DNA of 34,024 nt from Rubrivivax sp. (GCA_021300575.1 JAJTDM010000035.1:1-34024); one strand, 5' to 3'; shown: positions 7,601 to 17,512, counted from the first letter of the stretch. Numbers and translations are program-made. Notes: generated by a model from the letters alone, not told the origin.

Positions 7601-8509
7601 ATGAAAACCGCCCTGATCGGCTACGGTGAAGTCGGCCGCATCCTGGCCGAGGACCTGCGTGTGCAAGGTCTTGAGGTCTCGGCCTTCGACCTGAAGCTCC
7701 AGCGCGATGCCACCGCCACCCCCTTGCGCGAGCATGCGGCAGCGCATGGCGTGCGTCTGGTGGACGGCCCTGTGCAAGCGGTAGCGGGAGCGGAGTTGGT
7801 CATCAGCGCCGTCACCGCCAGCCAGACGGTGGCCGTGGCACAGGCGGCGGCGGCCGGTCTGGCGCCCGGGGCGTTCTTTCTCGACTTCAACAGCGCCAGC
7901 CCCGGGGCCAAGGCCCAGGCCGCGCAGATGGTGAACGCCGCGGGCGGCCGCTACGTGGAGGGCGCGGTGATGACCTCCGTGCCGCCTTACCGCATCCGTG
8001 TGCCGCTGCTGCTGGGCGGGCCCGAGGCGGCGGCGCTGGAGCCGCTGCTGAACGCCCTGGGCTTTGCCGCCCGGGTGGCCAGCCACCAACTGGGCGTGGC
8101 CAGCGCCACCAAGATGTGCCGCAGCATCATGATCAAGGGCCTGGAGGCCATGGTCATCGAGAGCTTCACCACCGCCCGCCACTACGGTGTGGAAGATGCG
8201 GTCATCGCCTCGCTGCAGGAAACCTTTCCGGGCATCGACTGGGAGAAGCAGGGCGCCTACTTCTTCCAGCGTGTGATCGAACACGGCCGCCGCCGCAGCG
8301 AAGAGGTGCGCGAGGTGGCGCAGACCGTGCGCGAGGCCGGCCTCTCGCCCTGGAGCGCTGCCGGCACGGCGGATCGCCAGGCCCATATGGCCGACCTCGG
8401 CGACGCAGGCGTTTTCGGTACGAGAGGCGCCCCGGGGTTTGCGCGCAGTGCCGACTGGCGCGTGGAAGCCGACCGCCTCCTGGCTGACCTCCAACGGAAC
8501 CCCACATGA
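7601..8509 (+). CDS. NAD(P)-binding dehydrogenase-like protein with DUF1932 domain
   Basis: A 302-residue protein built like 3-hydroxyisobutyrate/6-phosphogluconate dehydrogenases. It has an N-terminal Rossmann domain with GYGEVG (7-12) and LDFNSASPGAK, then a helical C-terminal half containing ATKMCRSIMIKGLEAMVIES and a DUF1932-type segment. The KMCRS-IMIKG helix occupies the place of the catalytic Lys helix in this superfamily. The substrate is unknown. It lies between ligK and pobA and its stop overlaps the pobA start (ATGA), so it is co-expressed with the pathway. As no recognisable oxalomesaconate tautomerase is in the window, a role at that or a nearby step is conceivable but unproven. 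Confidence 0.8.
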   Translation: MKTALIGYGEVGRILAEDLRVQGLEVSAFDLKLQRDATATPLREHAAAHGVRLVDGPVQAVAGAELVISAVTASQTVAVAQAAAAGLAPGAFFLDFNSASPGAKAQAAQMVNAAGGRYVEGAVMTSVPPYRIRVPLLLGGPEAAALEPLLNALGFAARVASHQLGVASATKMCRSIMIKGLEAMVIESFTTARHYGVEDAVIASLQETFPGIDWEKQGAYFFQRVIEHGRRRSEEVREVAQTVREAGLSPWSAAGTADRQAHMADLGDAGVFGTRGAPGFARSADWRVEADRLLADLQRNPT

Positions 8510-9687
8510 AGACCCAAGTCGTCATCATCGGCAGCGGCCCTGCGGGCTTGCTGTTGTCGGAAATCCTCCACCGCCACGGCATCGAGAGCGTGGTGCTGGA
8601 GCGCTCTTCTCGCGAGCATGTGCTGTCGCGCATCCGTGCGGGCGTGCTCGAGAGCACCACCGTGGACGTCCTGCGCGAGAACGGCCTGGCGGCCCGCATG
8701 GACGTGGAGGGCCACCCGCACGACGGCATGCGCATCGCCTGGGCCGGGCGTGACAGCTTCTTCGTCGACACCGCCAGCACCCTGGGCCGCCGCTTCATGG
8801 TCTACGGGCAGACCTCCATCCAGGAGGACCTCTACGCCGCTGCCGACCGCCGCGCACAGCCCGTGCTCACCGAAGTCACTGACGTCGTGCTGCATGACTT
8901 CGACGGTACGCCCGGTGCACGGCCCTACGTCACCTGCGTGCAGCAGGGCCAGGCGCAGCGCATCGATTGCGAGTTCATCGCCGGCTGCGATGGCTTCCAC
9001 GGCGTCAGCCGTCGCAGCATCCCCGAGAACGTCCGCCGCGAGTACGAGAAGGTCTACCCCTTCGGCTGGCTGGGTGTGATGGCCCGCGTGAAGCCCTTGC
9101 CCGACATCACTTACGTCAACAACCCGCGCGGCTTTGCGCTGGCCAGCTACCGCAACGAGAAGCTGTCGCGCTTCTACATCCAGGTGGCCCTGGACGACCA
9201 GCTCGACGCCTGGCCAGATGAGCGCTTCTGGCCCGAGTTGAAGTCGCGTTTTCCGGCCGAGATGGCGCAGGCCATCGAAGAAGGGCCCACCATCGAGAAG
9301 AGCATTGCCCCGCTGCGCAGCTTTGTTTCCGAGCCCATGCGCTACGGCGCGCTGTACTTGTGCGGCGATGCGGCGCACATCGTGCCGCCCACGGGCGCGA
9401 AGGGCCTGAACCTGGCGGTGTCGGATGTGTTTTACCTGTCACGTGCCCTGAGCCGCTGGTATGGGCAGGGCGACGCCAGCCTGCTGGACGGCTACAGCGA
9501 GACGGCCTTGCGCCGCGTCTGGAGCAGCGTGCGCACGAGTTGGTACCTCACCAACCTGCTGCACCGCTTCCCGCACTTCAGCGCTTTCGACCAGAAGGCG
9601 CAGGAGCACGAGCTCGACTACCTGAAGAGCTCGCACTTCGCCCAGGCGGCGCTGGCCGAGCAGTACGCCGGGCTGCCATTTGTATGA
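8506..9687 (+). CDS. pobA: 4-hydroxybenzoate 3-monooxygenase (flavoprotein hydroxylase)
   Basis: A 393-residue FAD enzyme that hydroxylates 4-hydroxybenzoate to protocatechuate, feeding the ring-cleavage genes beside it. Motifs: FAD-binding GSGPAG (9-14), RIRAGVLE (42-49), CDGFHGVSR, and GDAAH (287-291) followed by PPTGAKGLN. The Tyr residues of the active-site proton network (ITYVN, SRFYIQV) and the late Tyr in AEQYAGLP are conserved compared with the Pseudomonas enzyme. The NADPH-contact segment differs: R33 is kept, but the positions of Gln34 and Tyr38 are Ser and His. This suggests altered or relaxed coenzyme preference. It overlaps the DUF1932 gene by 4 bases. Confidence 0.95.
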   Translation: MKTQVVIIGSGPAGLLLSEILHRHGIESVVLERSSREHVLSRIRAGVLESTTVDVLRENGLAARMDVEGHPHDGMRIAWAGRDSFFVDTASTLGRRFMVYGQTSIQEDLYAAADRRAQPVLTEVTDVVLHDFDGTPGARPYVTCVQQGQAQRIDCEFIAGCDGFHGVSRRSIPENVRREYEKVYPFGWLGVMARVKPLPDITYVNNPRGFALASYRNEKLSRFYIQVALDDQLDAWPDERFWPELKSRFPAEMAQAIEEGPTIEKSIAPLRSFVSEPMRYGALYLCGDAAHIVPPTGAKGLNLAVSDVFYLSRALSRWYGQGDASLLDGYSETALRRVWSSVRTSWYLTNLLHRFPHFSAFDQKAQEHELDYLKSSHFAQAALAEQYAGLPFV

Positions 9688-9706
9688 GCCCCCGGATGGA
9701 CCCCCA

Positions 9707-9826
9707 AGCTCGCTTTCGCCGTTCGCAGCCACTCGCGAGTGCCCCGCACTCGCTCGGCGCGACTTACCCCCCCGAGGGGGCCGTCCGCCAGCGGCCCGGC
9801 AAAGCCGGTTCCGCGGCGGGGGCTTG
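9707..9826. repeat. GC-rich intergenic repeat-like element
   Basis: The gap between pobA and ligI is non-coding and unusually structured. It holds a C7-GA-G5 run (9767-9780), a small stem-loop CCGGC-AAA-GCCGG (9796-9808) and several overlapping GC palindromes. This composition resembles dispersed GC-rich elements common between genes in Comamonadaceae, from memory rather than a search. It may attenuate or partly terminate transcription between pobA and ligI. It codes for nothing recognisable. Confidence 0.5.
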
Positions 9827-9861
9827 ACTGCAATTCCCCTTCATACCCCCCTTCATACAGT

Positions 9862-10800
9862 ATGAGTACCTTTGAGAAGACCCCTGGCTGGCTGGACTGG
9901 TACGCCGGCCCGAGCAAGCCTCGTTTCGTGCTCCCGCCAGGTGCGGTTGATGCCCACTGCCACGTCTTTGGCCCGGGCGCGGAGTTTCCCTTTGCGCCGG
10001 AGCGCAAGTACACGCCCTGCGACGCCAGCAAGCACCAGCTCTTCGCCCTGCGCGACCACCTGGGCTTTGCGCGCAACGTCATCGTGCAGGCCACCTGCCA
10101 CGGCGCCGACAACCGCGCCCTGGTGGACGCCTGCCTGGCCTCAGGGGGCAAGGCCCGCGGTGTGGCCACGGTGCGCCGGACGGTCACAGACGATGAACTG
10201 CAGGCCCTGCACGCCGCCGGTGTGCGCGGTGTGCGCTTCAACTTCGTCAAGCGTCTGGTGGACTTCACGCCCAAGGACGAGCTGATGGAGATTGCCGGCC
10301 GCGTGTCGCAGCTGGGCTGGCATGTGGTGATCTACTTCGAGGCGGTGGACCTGCCGGAGCTCTGGGACTTCTTCGCCGCCGTTCATGACGATCTCGCCAC
10401 CACCGTGGTGGTGGACCACATGGGCCGGCCGGACGTGAGCAAGCCTGTGGACGGCCCGGAGTTCGCGCTGTTCCTGAAGTTCATGCAGCAGCACCCCAAC
10501 GTCTGGAGCAAGGTGAGCTGCCCGGAGCGGCTGAGCCTCACCGGCCCGCGCGCACTCCACGGTGAACAAGCCGCCTACCGCGACGTGGTGCCCTTCGCCC
10601 GGCGAGTGGTGGAGTCCTTCCCTGACCGCGTGCTGTGGGGTACCGACTGGCCCCACCCCAACCTGAAGGACCACATGCCCGACGATGGGCTGCTGGTGGA
10701 CTTCATCCCTCACATCGCGGTGACGGCCGAGCTGCAGCGCAAGCTGCTGGTGGATAACCCGATGAAGCTGTATTGGCCGGAGGAGGTTTCGGGTGCCTGA
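9862..10800 (+). CDS. ligI: 2-pyrone-4,6-dicarboxylate hydrolase (LigI/PmdD)
   Basis: A 312-residue amidohydrolase-superfamily enzyme that opens the lactone of 2-pyrone-4,6-dicarboxylate to 4-oxalomesaconate; it is metal-independent in characterised members. Visible landmarks: VDAHCHVFGPG (D30 to H34), YTPCDA, LRDHLGFARNVIVQATCHG, RGVRFNFVKRLVD, HVVIYFEA, VDHMGRPDV, and WGTDWPHPN with D262 corresponding to the catalytic Asp248 of Sphingobium LigI. The ATG at 9862 fits the family N-terminus. An in-frame ATG at 9739 would add 41 residues encoded by the GC-rich repeat and is rejected. No strong ribosome site is visible. The C-terminus NPMKLYWPEE matches LigI. Confidence 0.94.
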   Translation: MSTFEKTPGWLDWYAGPSKPRFVLPPGAVDAHCHVFGPGAEFPFAPERKYTPCDASKHQLFALRDHLGFARNVIVQATCHGADNRALVDACLASGGKARGVATVRRTVTDDELQALHAAGVRGVRFNFVKRLVDFTPKDELMEIAGRVSQLGWHVVIYFEAVDLPELWDFFAAVHDDLATTVVVDHMGRPDVSKPVDGPEFALFLKFMQQHPNVWSKVSCPERLSLTGPRALHGEQAAYRDVVPFARRVVESFPDRVLWGTDWPHPNLKDHMPDDGLLVDFIPHIAVTAELQRKLLVDNPMKLYWPEEVSGA

Positions 10801-10824
10801 CGATTGCTTTCTGGCTTGGTCCCT

Positions 10825-10932
10825 GACCCGGGATGGCGCGGCGCCCTGTTCCGCTCATGTCCCCCGCCATCGGCGAATCGCCGATGGCTCCTCCTTGACT
10901 TCGCTCCACAGGGCACCGCGCCATCCCGGGTT
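10825..10932. repeat. Hairpin element, copy A
   Basis: A 108-base inverted-repeat element. The outer arms (10825-10848 and 10909-10932) pair at 22 of 24 positions, around CCCGGGATGGCGCGG. Inside is a perfect 11-bp hairpin, GCCATCGGCGA with its complement (10866-10876 and 10878-10888), one base apart. The inner 55 bases (10851-10905) recur in inverted orientation as the core of copy B at 10991-11045. It lies after ligI in a 310-base gap with no gene. Confidence 0.85.
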
Positions 10933-10968
10933 GCCAAAGTCTTGGCGCGCTCACAGTGTCGGCAGGCC

Positions 10969-11066
10969 GCTGGGTTGGGGTGACCCCTGCAGCGAAGTTA
11001 AGGGGGAGCCATCGGCCCCCGGCCGATGGCGGAGGACATGAGCGGAAGGGGTTGCCCCAAGCCAGC
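10969..11066. repeat. Hairpin element, copy B (inverted relative to copy A)
   Basis: Outer arms 10969-10988 and 11047-11066 pair at 17 of 20 positions, and two of the three exceptions would be G-U pairs in RNA. The core 10991-11045 is the reverse complement of the copy A core with few changes. It contains the hairpin GCCATCGGCC-CCC-GGCCGATGGC (11008-11030). The outer arm sequence is unrelated to that of copy A, yet is still self-complementary. The element ends 44 bases before the ligA start, so it may shape ligA translation or RNA stability. Confidence 0.82.
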
Positions 11067-11110
11067 GGCACGCGACAAGCATGCAAGAAACCATTTGCGG
11101 ACACATTGAC

Positions 11111-12426
<1,316 letters not shown>

Positions 12427-12430
12427 CAGC

Positions 12431-13378
12431 ATGACCATCAATGTGGCCCTCGCCGGCGCCGGTGCCTTCGGCATCAAGCACCTGGACGGCATCAAGAACA
12501 TCCCCGACGTCAAGGTCATCTCGCTGGTCGGACGCGAGTTCGACAAGACCAAGGAAGTGGCCGACAAGTACGGCATCGCCCACGTCACCACCGACCTGGC
12601 GGAGAGCCTGAAGATCGCCGAGGTGGACGCGGTCATCTTGTGCACGCCCACGCAGATGCATGCCTCGCAGTCGATCGCCTGCTTGCAGGCGGGCAAGCAC
12701 GTGCAGGTGGAGATTCCGCTGTGTGACGTGCTCAAGGACGGTCATGCGGTGGTGCAGATGCAGCAGCAGACCGGCAAGGTGGCCATGTGCGGCCACACCC
12801 GTCGCTTCAACCCCAGCCACCAGTGGGTGCGTCGGCGCATCACGGCGGGCGAGTTCCACATCCAGCAGATGGACGTGCAGACCTACTTCTTTCGCCGCAC
12901 CAACATGAACGCGCTGGGCCAGCCCCGCAGCTGGACCGACCACCTGCTTTGGCATCACGCCGCCCACACCGTGGACCTGTTCGCCTACCAGGCGCAAAGC
13001 CCCATCGTGAAGGCCAACGCCGTGCAGGGGCCTATCCACCCGGTGCTGGGCATCGCCATGGACATGAGCATCCAGCTCAAGGCGGCCAACGGCGCCCTCT
13101 GCACCCTGAGCCTGTCGTTCAACAACGACGGGCCGCTGGGCACCTTCTTCCGTTACATCGGTGACACTGGCACCTACCTCGCGCGCTACGACGACCTGTT
13201 CAACGGCAAGGACGAGAAGATCGACGTCTCCCAGGTGGATGTCTCGATGAACGGCATCGAACTGCAGGACCGCGAGTTCTTCGCCGCCATCCGCGAGGGC
13301 CGCGAGTCCAACGCCAGCGTGGCCCAGGTGCTGCCTTGCTACGAGGTGCTGCACCAGTTGGAGCAACAGCTGGCATGA
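12431..13378 (+). CDS. ligC: 4-carboxy-2-hydroxymuconate-6-semialdehyde dehydrogenase (LigC/PmdC)
   Basis: A 315-residue Gfo/Idh/MocA-family NADP-dependent dehydrogenase that oxidises the hemiacetal form of the ring-fission product to 2-pyrone-4,6-dicarboxylate. The Rossmann loop is GAGAFG (9-14). The usual E-K-P motif of the family reads E94-I95-P96 here, as I recall for LigC proteins. CGHTRRFNPSH and the long segment around WTDHLLWHHAAHTVD carry the active-site His residues. It follows ligB directly. Its stop (TGA 13376-13378) overlaps the ATG of the next, frameshifted reductase gene. Confidence 0.94.
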   Translation: MTINVALAGAGAFGIKHLDGIKNIPDVKVISLVGREFDKTKEVADKYGIAHVTTDLAESLKIAEVDAVILCTPTQMHASQSIACLQAGKHVQVEIPLCDVLKDGHAVVQMQQQTGKVAMCGHTRRFNPSHQWVRRRITAGEFHIQQMDVQTYFFRRTNMNALGQPRSWTDHLLWHHAAHTVDLFAYQAQSPIVKANAVQGPIHPVLGIAMDMSIQLKAANGALCTLSLSFNNDGPLGTFFRYIGDTGTYLARYDDLFNGKDEKIDVSQVDVSMNGIELQDREFFAAIREGRESNASVAQVLPCYEVLHQLEQQLA

Positions 13379-14372
13379 CGCCCCGCCGCATCGGTCCGTT
13401 CGACGTCGCCCCATCGCCCTGGGGTGCATGAACCTGAGCCACGCCTATGGTGCGCCTCCTCCGGCCGAGCAGGCCGAGCGGCTGCTGTTGCAGGCGCTGG
13501 ATCTGGGGGTCACCCACTTCGACACCGCAGCGCTGTATGGTTTTGGCGCCAACGAGACGCTGGTGGGCCGTGTGCTCAAGGCCCATCGCTCACGCATCGT
13601 GCTGGCCAGCAAGGGCGGGATGGCGGGTGTGAACTTCCCCGACGGGGTCAAGCGCGTCATCGATGGCCGGCCCGAGGCCATCCGCCGCAACTGTGAAGAC
13701 AGCCTCCAGCGCCTGGGCACGGACGTCATCGACGTCTACTACCTGCACCGCTGGGACAAGGCCGTGCCCATCGAGGATTCGGTGGGCGAGATGTCGCGCC
13801 TGGTGGAAGAGGGTAAGGTGCGTCTGCTCGGCTTGAGCGAGGTCTCGGCGGCCACCTTGCGCCGGGCCCATGCGGTGCACCCCATCAGCGCGGTGCAAAC
13901 CGAGTACTCGCTGTGGACCCGCAACCCCGAGATCGCCGTGCTGCGGGCCTGCCGTGACATCGGCGCGGCCTTCGTGGCCTTCAGCCCGACGGCACGGGCC
14001 TTCCTCACCGGCAAGCTGCGCGACGTGACCACGCTGGACGCCAAGGACATCCGCCGCGGCATGCCGCGCTTTGCCCCCGAGACCTACGCCCGCAACCTCG
14101 CTTTGCTGCCGCCCTACGAGGCCCTGGCCCGCGAGGCGGGCTGCACCCCGGCGCAGTTGGCGCTGGCCTGGCTGCTGGCGCGGGGCGAGCACGTCATCCC
14201 TCTGCCCGGCACCACCAGCGTGGAGCACCTGCGTGAGAACGTGGGGGCGTGGGATGTGCAGTTGTCCGCCTCGGTGCTGGCCCGGGCCGATGCGCTGATC
14301 AATCAGCACACGGTGATGGGCGGCCGCTACGGCGTGCAGAGCGAGTCTGAGGTCGATACGGAACGGTTCTGA
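13375..14372 (+). pseudogene. Aldo/keto reductase gene with an N-terminal frameshift
   Basis: An aldo/keto reductase of the TIM-barrel family. From ATG 13428 an open frame reads 314 residues with the catalytic tetrad D32, Y37, K62 and H107 (FDTAALYG, SKGG, YYLHRW). A typical N-terminus is also present in another frame: from ATG 13375, overlapping the ligC stop, it reads MTPRRIGPFDVA. It then meets the rest (IALGCMNLSHAYG) only if one base is added in the C run at 13409-13412. The intact gene therefore seems to have lost one C. Translation from 13428 would lack the first barrel strand. Either the gene is broken in this strain or the base call is wrong. Its role in the pathway is unknown; it may reduce an aromatic aldehyde. 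Confidence 0.75.
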
Positions 14373-14397
14373 CCCTCCCCACCGGCAGGGCAGTGGT

Positions 14398-15087
14398 CTA
14401 CCCCGCCGCCGCTTCCAGCCCCGAGCGGAAGTGCGCCTGCATGGTCTGACGGGCAGCCTCCGCGTCACGCGCAGACAGGGCCTGCATCAGGGCGCGGTGT
14501 TCGGCCAGAGAGTCTTCCAACCGTCCCTGCTTGAACAGCGAGTGGTGGCGGTTGAGCTTCATCATCTTGCGCAGGTCCTGCACCACCTGCACGGCCCAGC
14601 GGTTGCCGGCGATGTCCAGCAAGGCCATGTGAAAGCGCTCGTTGGTGGCAAAGAAGGCGTCACGGCTGTCCACCTGCGCTTCAAGCTGCAGGTGAAGCTC
14701 ACCCAAGCGGGCGTGCTGGGCTGTGGTGGCGCAAGTCGCCACCTGGGCCGCCGCATCGCTCTCCAGCAGCGCCAGCAGGTGGTAGACCTGGGCCACGTCG
14801 TCCTGCGACATCTCGGTGACGTAGGCACCGCGCCGCACCTTCATGGTCACCAGGCCTTCCACGGCCAGCACCTTCAGCGCTTCGCGCATGGGCGTGCGGC
14901 TGATGCCCCACTGCGCACAGAGTTTCAGCTCGTCGATCCAGCAGCCGGGTTCCAGTTCGCGCGCAAAGATCTGTTGGCGCAGGCGCTCGGCCACCTGTTC
15001 GTACAGGGCGGTGGGCGCCAGCATCCCTTGGCCACCGGCGATATTGGCGCTGGCGGGGATGGGGGAGGCGGTGGCAAGGTCGACCAT
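14398..15087 (-). CDS. GntR-family regulator with FCD-type C-terminal domain
   Basis: A 229-residue regulator of the FadR/FCD branch. The winged helix-turn-helix is at about 28-95 and includes LYEQVAERLRQQI, WGISRTPMREALKVLAVEGLV and the wing RRGAYV. The C-terminal FCD domain has FFATNERFHMALLDIAGN, HHSLFKQG, LAEHRALMQAL and the late QAHF, with Asp/His residues that bind a metal in this group. It is divergent from methylmalonyl-CoA mutase across a 14-bp palindrome, so it probably controls the propionyl-CoA operon in response to an acyl-CoA or organic acid. It converges with the frameshifted reductase gene with only 25 bases between. A second start at about residue 22 is possible. Confidence 0.88.
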   Translation of the reverse strand: MVDLATASPIPASANIAGGQGMLAPTALYEQVAERLRQQIFARELEPGCWIDELKLCAQWGISRTPMREALKVLAVEGLVTMKVRRGAYVTEMSQDDVAQVYHLLALLESDAAAQVATCATTAQHARLGELHLQLEAQVDSRDAFFATNERFHMALLDIAGNRWAVQVVQDLRKMMKLNRHHSLFKQGRLEDSLAEHRALMQALSARDAEAARQTMQAHFRSGLEAAAG

Positions 15088-15130
15088 GAAGTCCTGGTGG
15101 AAACTGTCAGATCAGAGTTGGTTTTGAATT

Positions 15131-15147
15131 TATAATTATGCATAATT
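15131..15147. promoter_or_regulatory. Palindromic operator with overlapping TATAAT box
   Basis: AATTATGCATAATT (15134-15147) is a perfect palindrome in the GntR-mcm intergenic region, in a short AT-rich patch of otherwise GC-rich DNA. A perfect -10 hexamer TATAAT (15131-15136) overlaps it on the + strand, facing mcm, although no good -35 box is visible. It is 47 bases from the GntR start and 111 from the mcm start. The arrangement fits repression of mcm, and autoregulation, by the GntR protein. Confidence 0.6.
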
Positions 15148-15257
15148 CGTGAGGTTCGGCAAGCCAGCGGGTTGCTTGGGCGGTGCGTGCAAGCACCGGC
15201 AGACCCGCCAGCCCGCCACACCACACCTCGCCACCCACCCGTATCACAGGCCGGCGC

Positions 15258-17459
15258 ATGAGCAACCCCACCACCCCCGAATTCAAGCCCGCCACCCTGG
15301 CGCAGTGGCAGCAGGCTGCCGCCAAGTCCGCCCCCGGCGGCGATGTGGCGGCGTTGAACTGGGTCACGCCCGAGGGGCTGACGGTCAAGCCGCTCTATAC
15401 CGCCGCGGACACGGCGGCGCTGCCGCACACCGACACCTTGCCCGGCTTCGAGCCCTTCATCCGCGGCCCCCAGGCCACGATGTACGCCGTGCGGCCCTGG
15501 ACCATCCGGCAGTACGCCGGGTTCTCCACAGCCGAAGACTCCAACGCCTTCTACCGCAAGGCCCTGGCCGCGGGCGGGCAGGGCGTGAGCGTGGCCTTTG
15601 ACCTGGCCACCCACCGCGGCTACGACAGCGACCATCCCCGCGTCACGGGCGACGTAGGCAAGGCCGGCGTAGCGATCGACTCCGTCGAGGACATGAAGAT
15701 CCTGTTCGACGGCATCCCGCTGGACAAGGTCAGCGTGTCCATGACCATGAACGGCGCCGTCTTGCCGGTGCTGGCGGGCTACGTGGTGGCGGCCGAAGAG
15801 CAGGGCGTGGCGCAGGACCAGTTGTCCGGGACCATCCAGAACGACATCCTCAAGGAGTTCATGGTCCGCAACACCTACATCTACCCGCCCGCGCCGAGCA
15901 TGCGGATCATCGGCGACATCATCGAGTACACGGCCCGGCACATGCCGAAGTTCAACTCGATCAGCATCTCTGGCTACCACATGCAGGAGGCGGGGGCCAA
16001 CCAGGCGCTCGAGTTGGCTTTCACGCTGGCCGACGGCAAGGAATACGTGAAGACGGCGCTGGCCAAGGGCCTGGACGTGGACGACTTCGCCGGGCGCCTG
16101 AGCTTCTTCTGGGCCATCGGGATGAATTTCTATCTCGAGATCGCCAAGATGCGCGCGGCGCGGTTGCTGTGGACGCGCATCATGAAGGGCTTCGGCGCGC
16201 AGAAGCCCAAGAGCCTGATGCTGCGCACGCACTGCCAGACCTCGGGCTGGAGCCTGACCGAGCAGGACCCCTACAACAACGTGGTGCGCACCACCATCGA
16301 GGCCATGGCCGCGGTGTTCGGCGGCACGCAGAGCCTGCACACCAACAGCTTCGACGAGGCCATTGCGCTGCCCACCGAGTTCAGCGCCCGCATCGCGCGC
16401 AACACCCAGCTCATCATCCAGGAAGAGACCCACATCACGAACGTGGTCGACCCCTGGGCCGGCAGCTACATGATGGAGACGCTGACGCAGCAGATGGCCG
16501 ACCAGGCCTGGGCCATCATCGAGGAAGTGCAGGCCCTGGGCGGCATGACCAAGGCTGTGGACAGCGGCTGGGCCAAGCTCAAGATCGAGGCCAGCGCCGC
16601 CGAGAAGCAGGCCCGCATCGACTCCGGCCAGGATGTCATCGTCGGCGTCAACAAGTACAAGCTCAAGACGCAGGACCCGGTGGACATCCTGCAGATCGAC
16701 AACGTCAAGGTGCGCGAAGGCCAGATCGCGCGGCTGCAGCAGATCCGCGCCACGCGCGATGCGGCGCGGGTGCAATCTGCGCTCGCAGCATTGACCGAGT
16801 GCGCCCGTGCAGGCGCTGCAGGTGAGCCCACCGGCAACCTGCTGGCCCTGTCCATCGAGGCCCTTCGCGCCCGCGCCACCGTGGGCGAGGTCAGCGATGC
16901 GTTGGAGACCGTCTTCGGGCGCCACCGCGCCGACATCCAGAAGGTGACCGGGGTGTACGCAGCCGCCTACCAATCCTCTGACGCCTCCGGCTACGACAGC
17001 GCCGAAGGCTGGGCCCGACTGCAGCAGGAGATTGCTGCATTTGGCGAGGCACAAGGCCGCCGCCCGCGCGTCATGATCGCCAAGCTGGGCCAGGACGGCC
17101 ATGACCGCGGTGCCAAGGTGGTGGCCACGGCCTTCGCCGACCTCGGCTTCGACGTCGACATGGGCCCGCTGTTCCAGACGCCTGAGGAGTGCGCCCGCCA
17201 GGCCATCGAGAACGACGTGCACGCGGTGGGCGTCAGCACCCTGGCCGCCGGCCACAAGACCCTGGTGCCCGCCATCATCCAGGCGCTGAAGGAGCAGGGC
17301 GCCGACGACATCATCGTCTTCGTAGGCGGCGTGGTGCCCGCGCAGGACTACGACTTCCTCTACCAGGCCGGTGTGAAGGGCATCTACGGCCCTGGCACGC
17401 CCATCCCGGTCAGCGCCAAGGACGTGCTGGAGCAGATCAAGCGGGCGGTGACAGAGTGA
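15258..17459 (+). CDS. mcm: Methylmalonyl-CoA mutase, single-chain
   Basis: A 733-residue adenosylcobalamin enzyme that isomerises (R)-methylmalonyl-CoA to succinyl-CoA. The TIM-barrel substrate domain has [22 protein letters not shown], where Y86 matches the key active-site Tyr89 of the Propionibacterium enzyme, then [36 protein letters not shown] and [13 protein letters not shown] as landmarks. The C-terminal cobalamin domain has GQDGHDRG, with H615 as lower cobalt ligand, and [10 protein letters not shown] and FVGGVVP. Both domains are on one chain, as in the large or homodimeric subunit. ATG 15258 is preferred; the in-frame upstream codon at 15183 would add 25 low-complexity residues. Confidence 0.96.
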   Translation: MSNPTTPEFKPATLAQWQQAAAKSAPGGDVAALNWVTPEGLTVKPLYTAADTAALPHTDTLPGFEPFIRGPQATMYAVRPWTIRQYAGFSTAEDSNAFYRKALAAGGQGVSVAFDLATHRGYDSDHPRVTGDVGKAGVAIDSVEDMKILFDGIPLDKVSVSMTMNGAVLPVLAGYVVAAEEQGVAQDQLSGTIQNDILKEFMVRNTYIYPPAPSMRIIGDIIEYTARHMPKFNSISISGYHMQEAGANQALELAFTLADGKEYVKTALAKGLDVDDFAGRLSFFWAIGMNFYLEIAKMRAARLLWTRIMKGFGAQKPKSLMLRTHCQTSGWSLTEQDPYNNVVRTTIEAMAAVFGGTQSLHTNSFDEAIALPTEFSARIARNTQLIIQEETHITNVVDPWAGSYMMETLTQQMADQAWAIIEEVQALGGMTKAVDSGWAKLKIEASAAEKQARIDSGQDVIVGVNKYKLKTQDPVDILQIDNVKVREGQIARLQQIRATRDAARVQSALAALTECARAGAAGEPTGNLLALSIEALRARATVGEVSDALETVFGRHRADIQKVTGVYAAAYQSSDASGYDSAEGWARLQQEIAAFGEAQGRRPRVMIAKLGQDGHDRGAKVVATAFADLGFDVDMGPLFQTPEECARQAIENDVHAVGVSTLAAGHKTLVPAIIQALKEQGADDIIVFVGGVVPAQDYDFLYQAGVKGIYGPGTPIPVSAKDVLEQIKRAVTE

Positions 17460-17467
17460 GATTCAGG

Positions 17468-17493
17468 TGGTATATATTTATTGATACATACCA
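17468..17493. promoter_or_regulatory. Inverted repeat upstream of vapB, candidate antitoxin operator
   Basis: TGGTATATAT (17468-17477) and ATACATACCA (17484-17493) are complementary at 9 of 10 positions across 6 bases. The AT-rich site sits between the mcm stop and the vapB start, where VapBC complexes normally bind to repress their own promoter. The assignment is inferred from position and symmetry. Confidence 0.6.
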
Positions 17494-17512
17494 AATCGGC
17501 TGAAGGCTCTCC

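Noticed and set aside
6293..8494. A 733-codon - strand open frame
   Set aside because: Antisense to ligJ, ligK and the DUF1932 gene; a codon-bias artefact of GC-rich DNA.
14925..17255. A 776-codon - strand open frame
   Set aside because: Opposite methylmalonyl-CoA mutase and running in another frame through the GntR gene; no recognisable domain.
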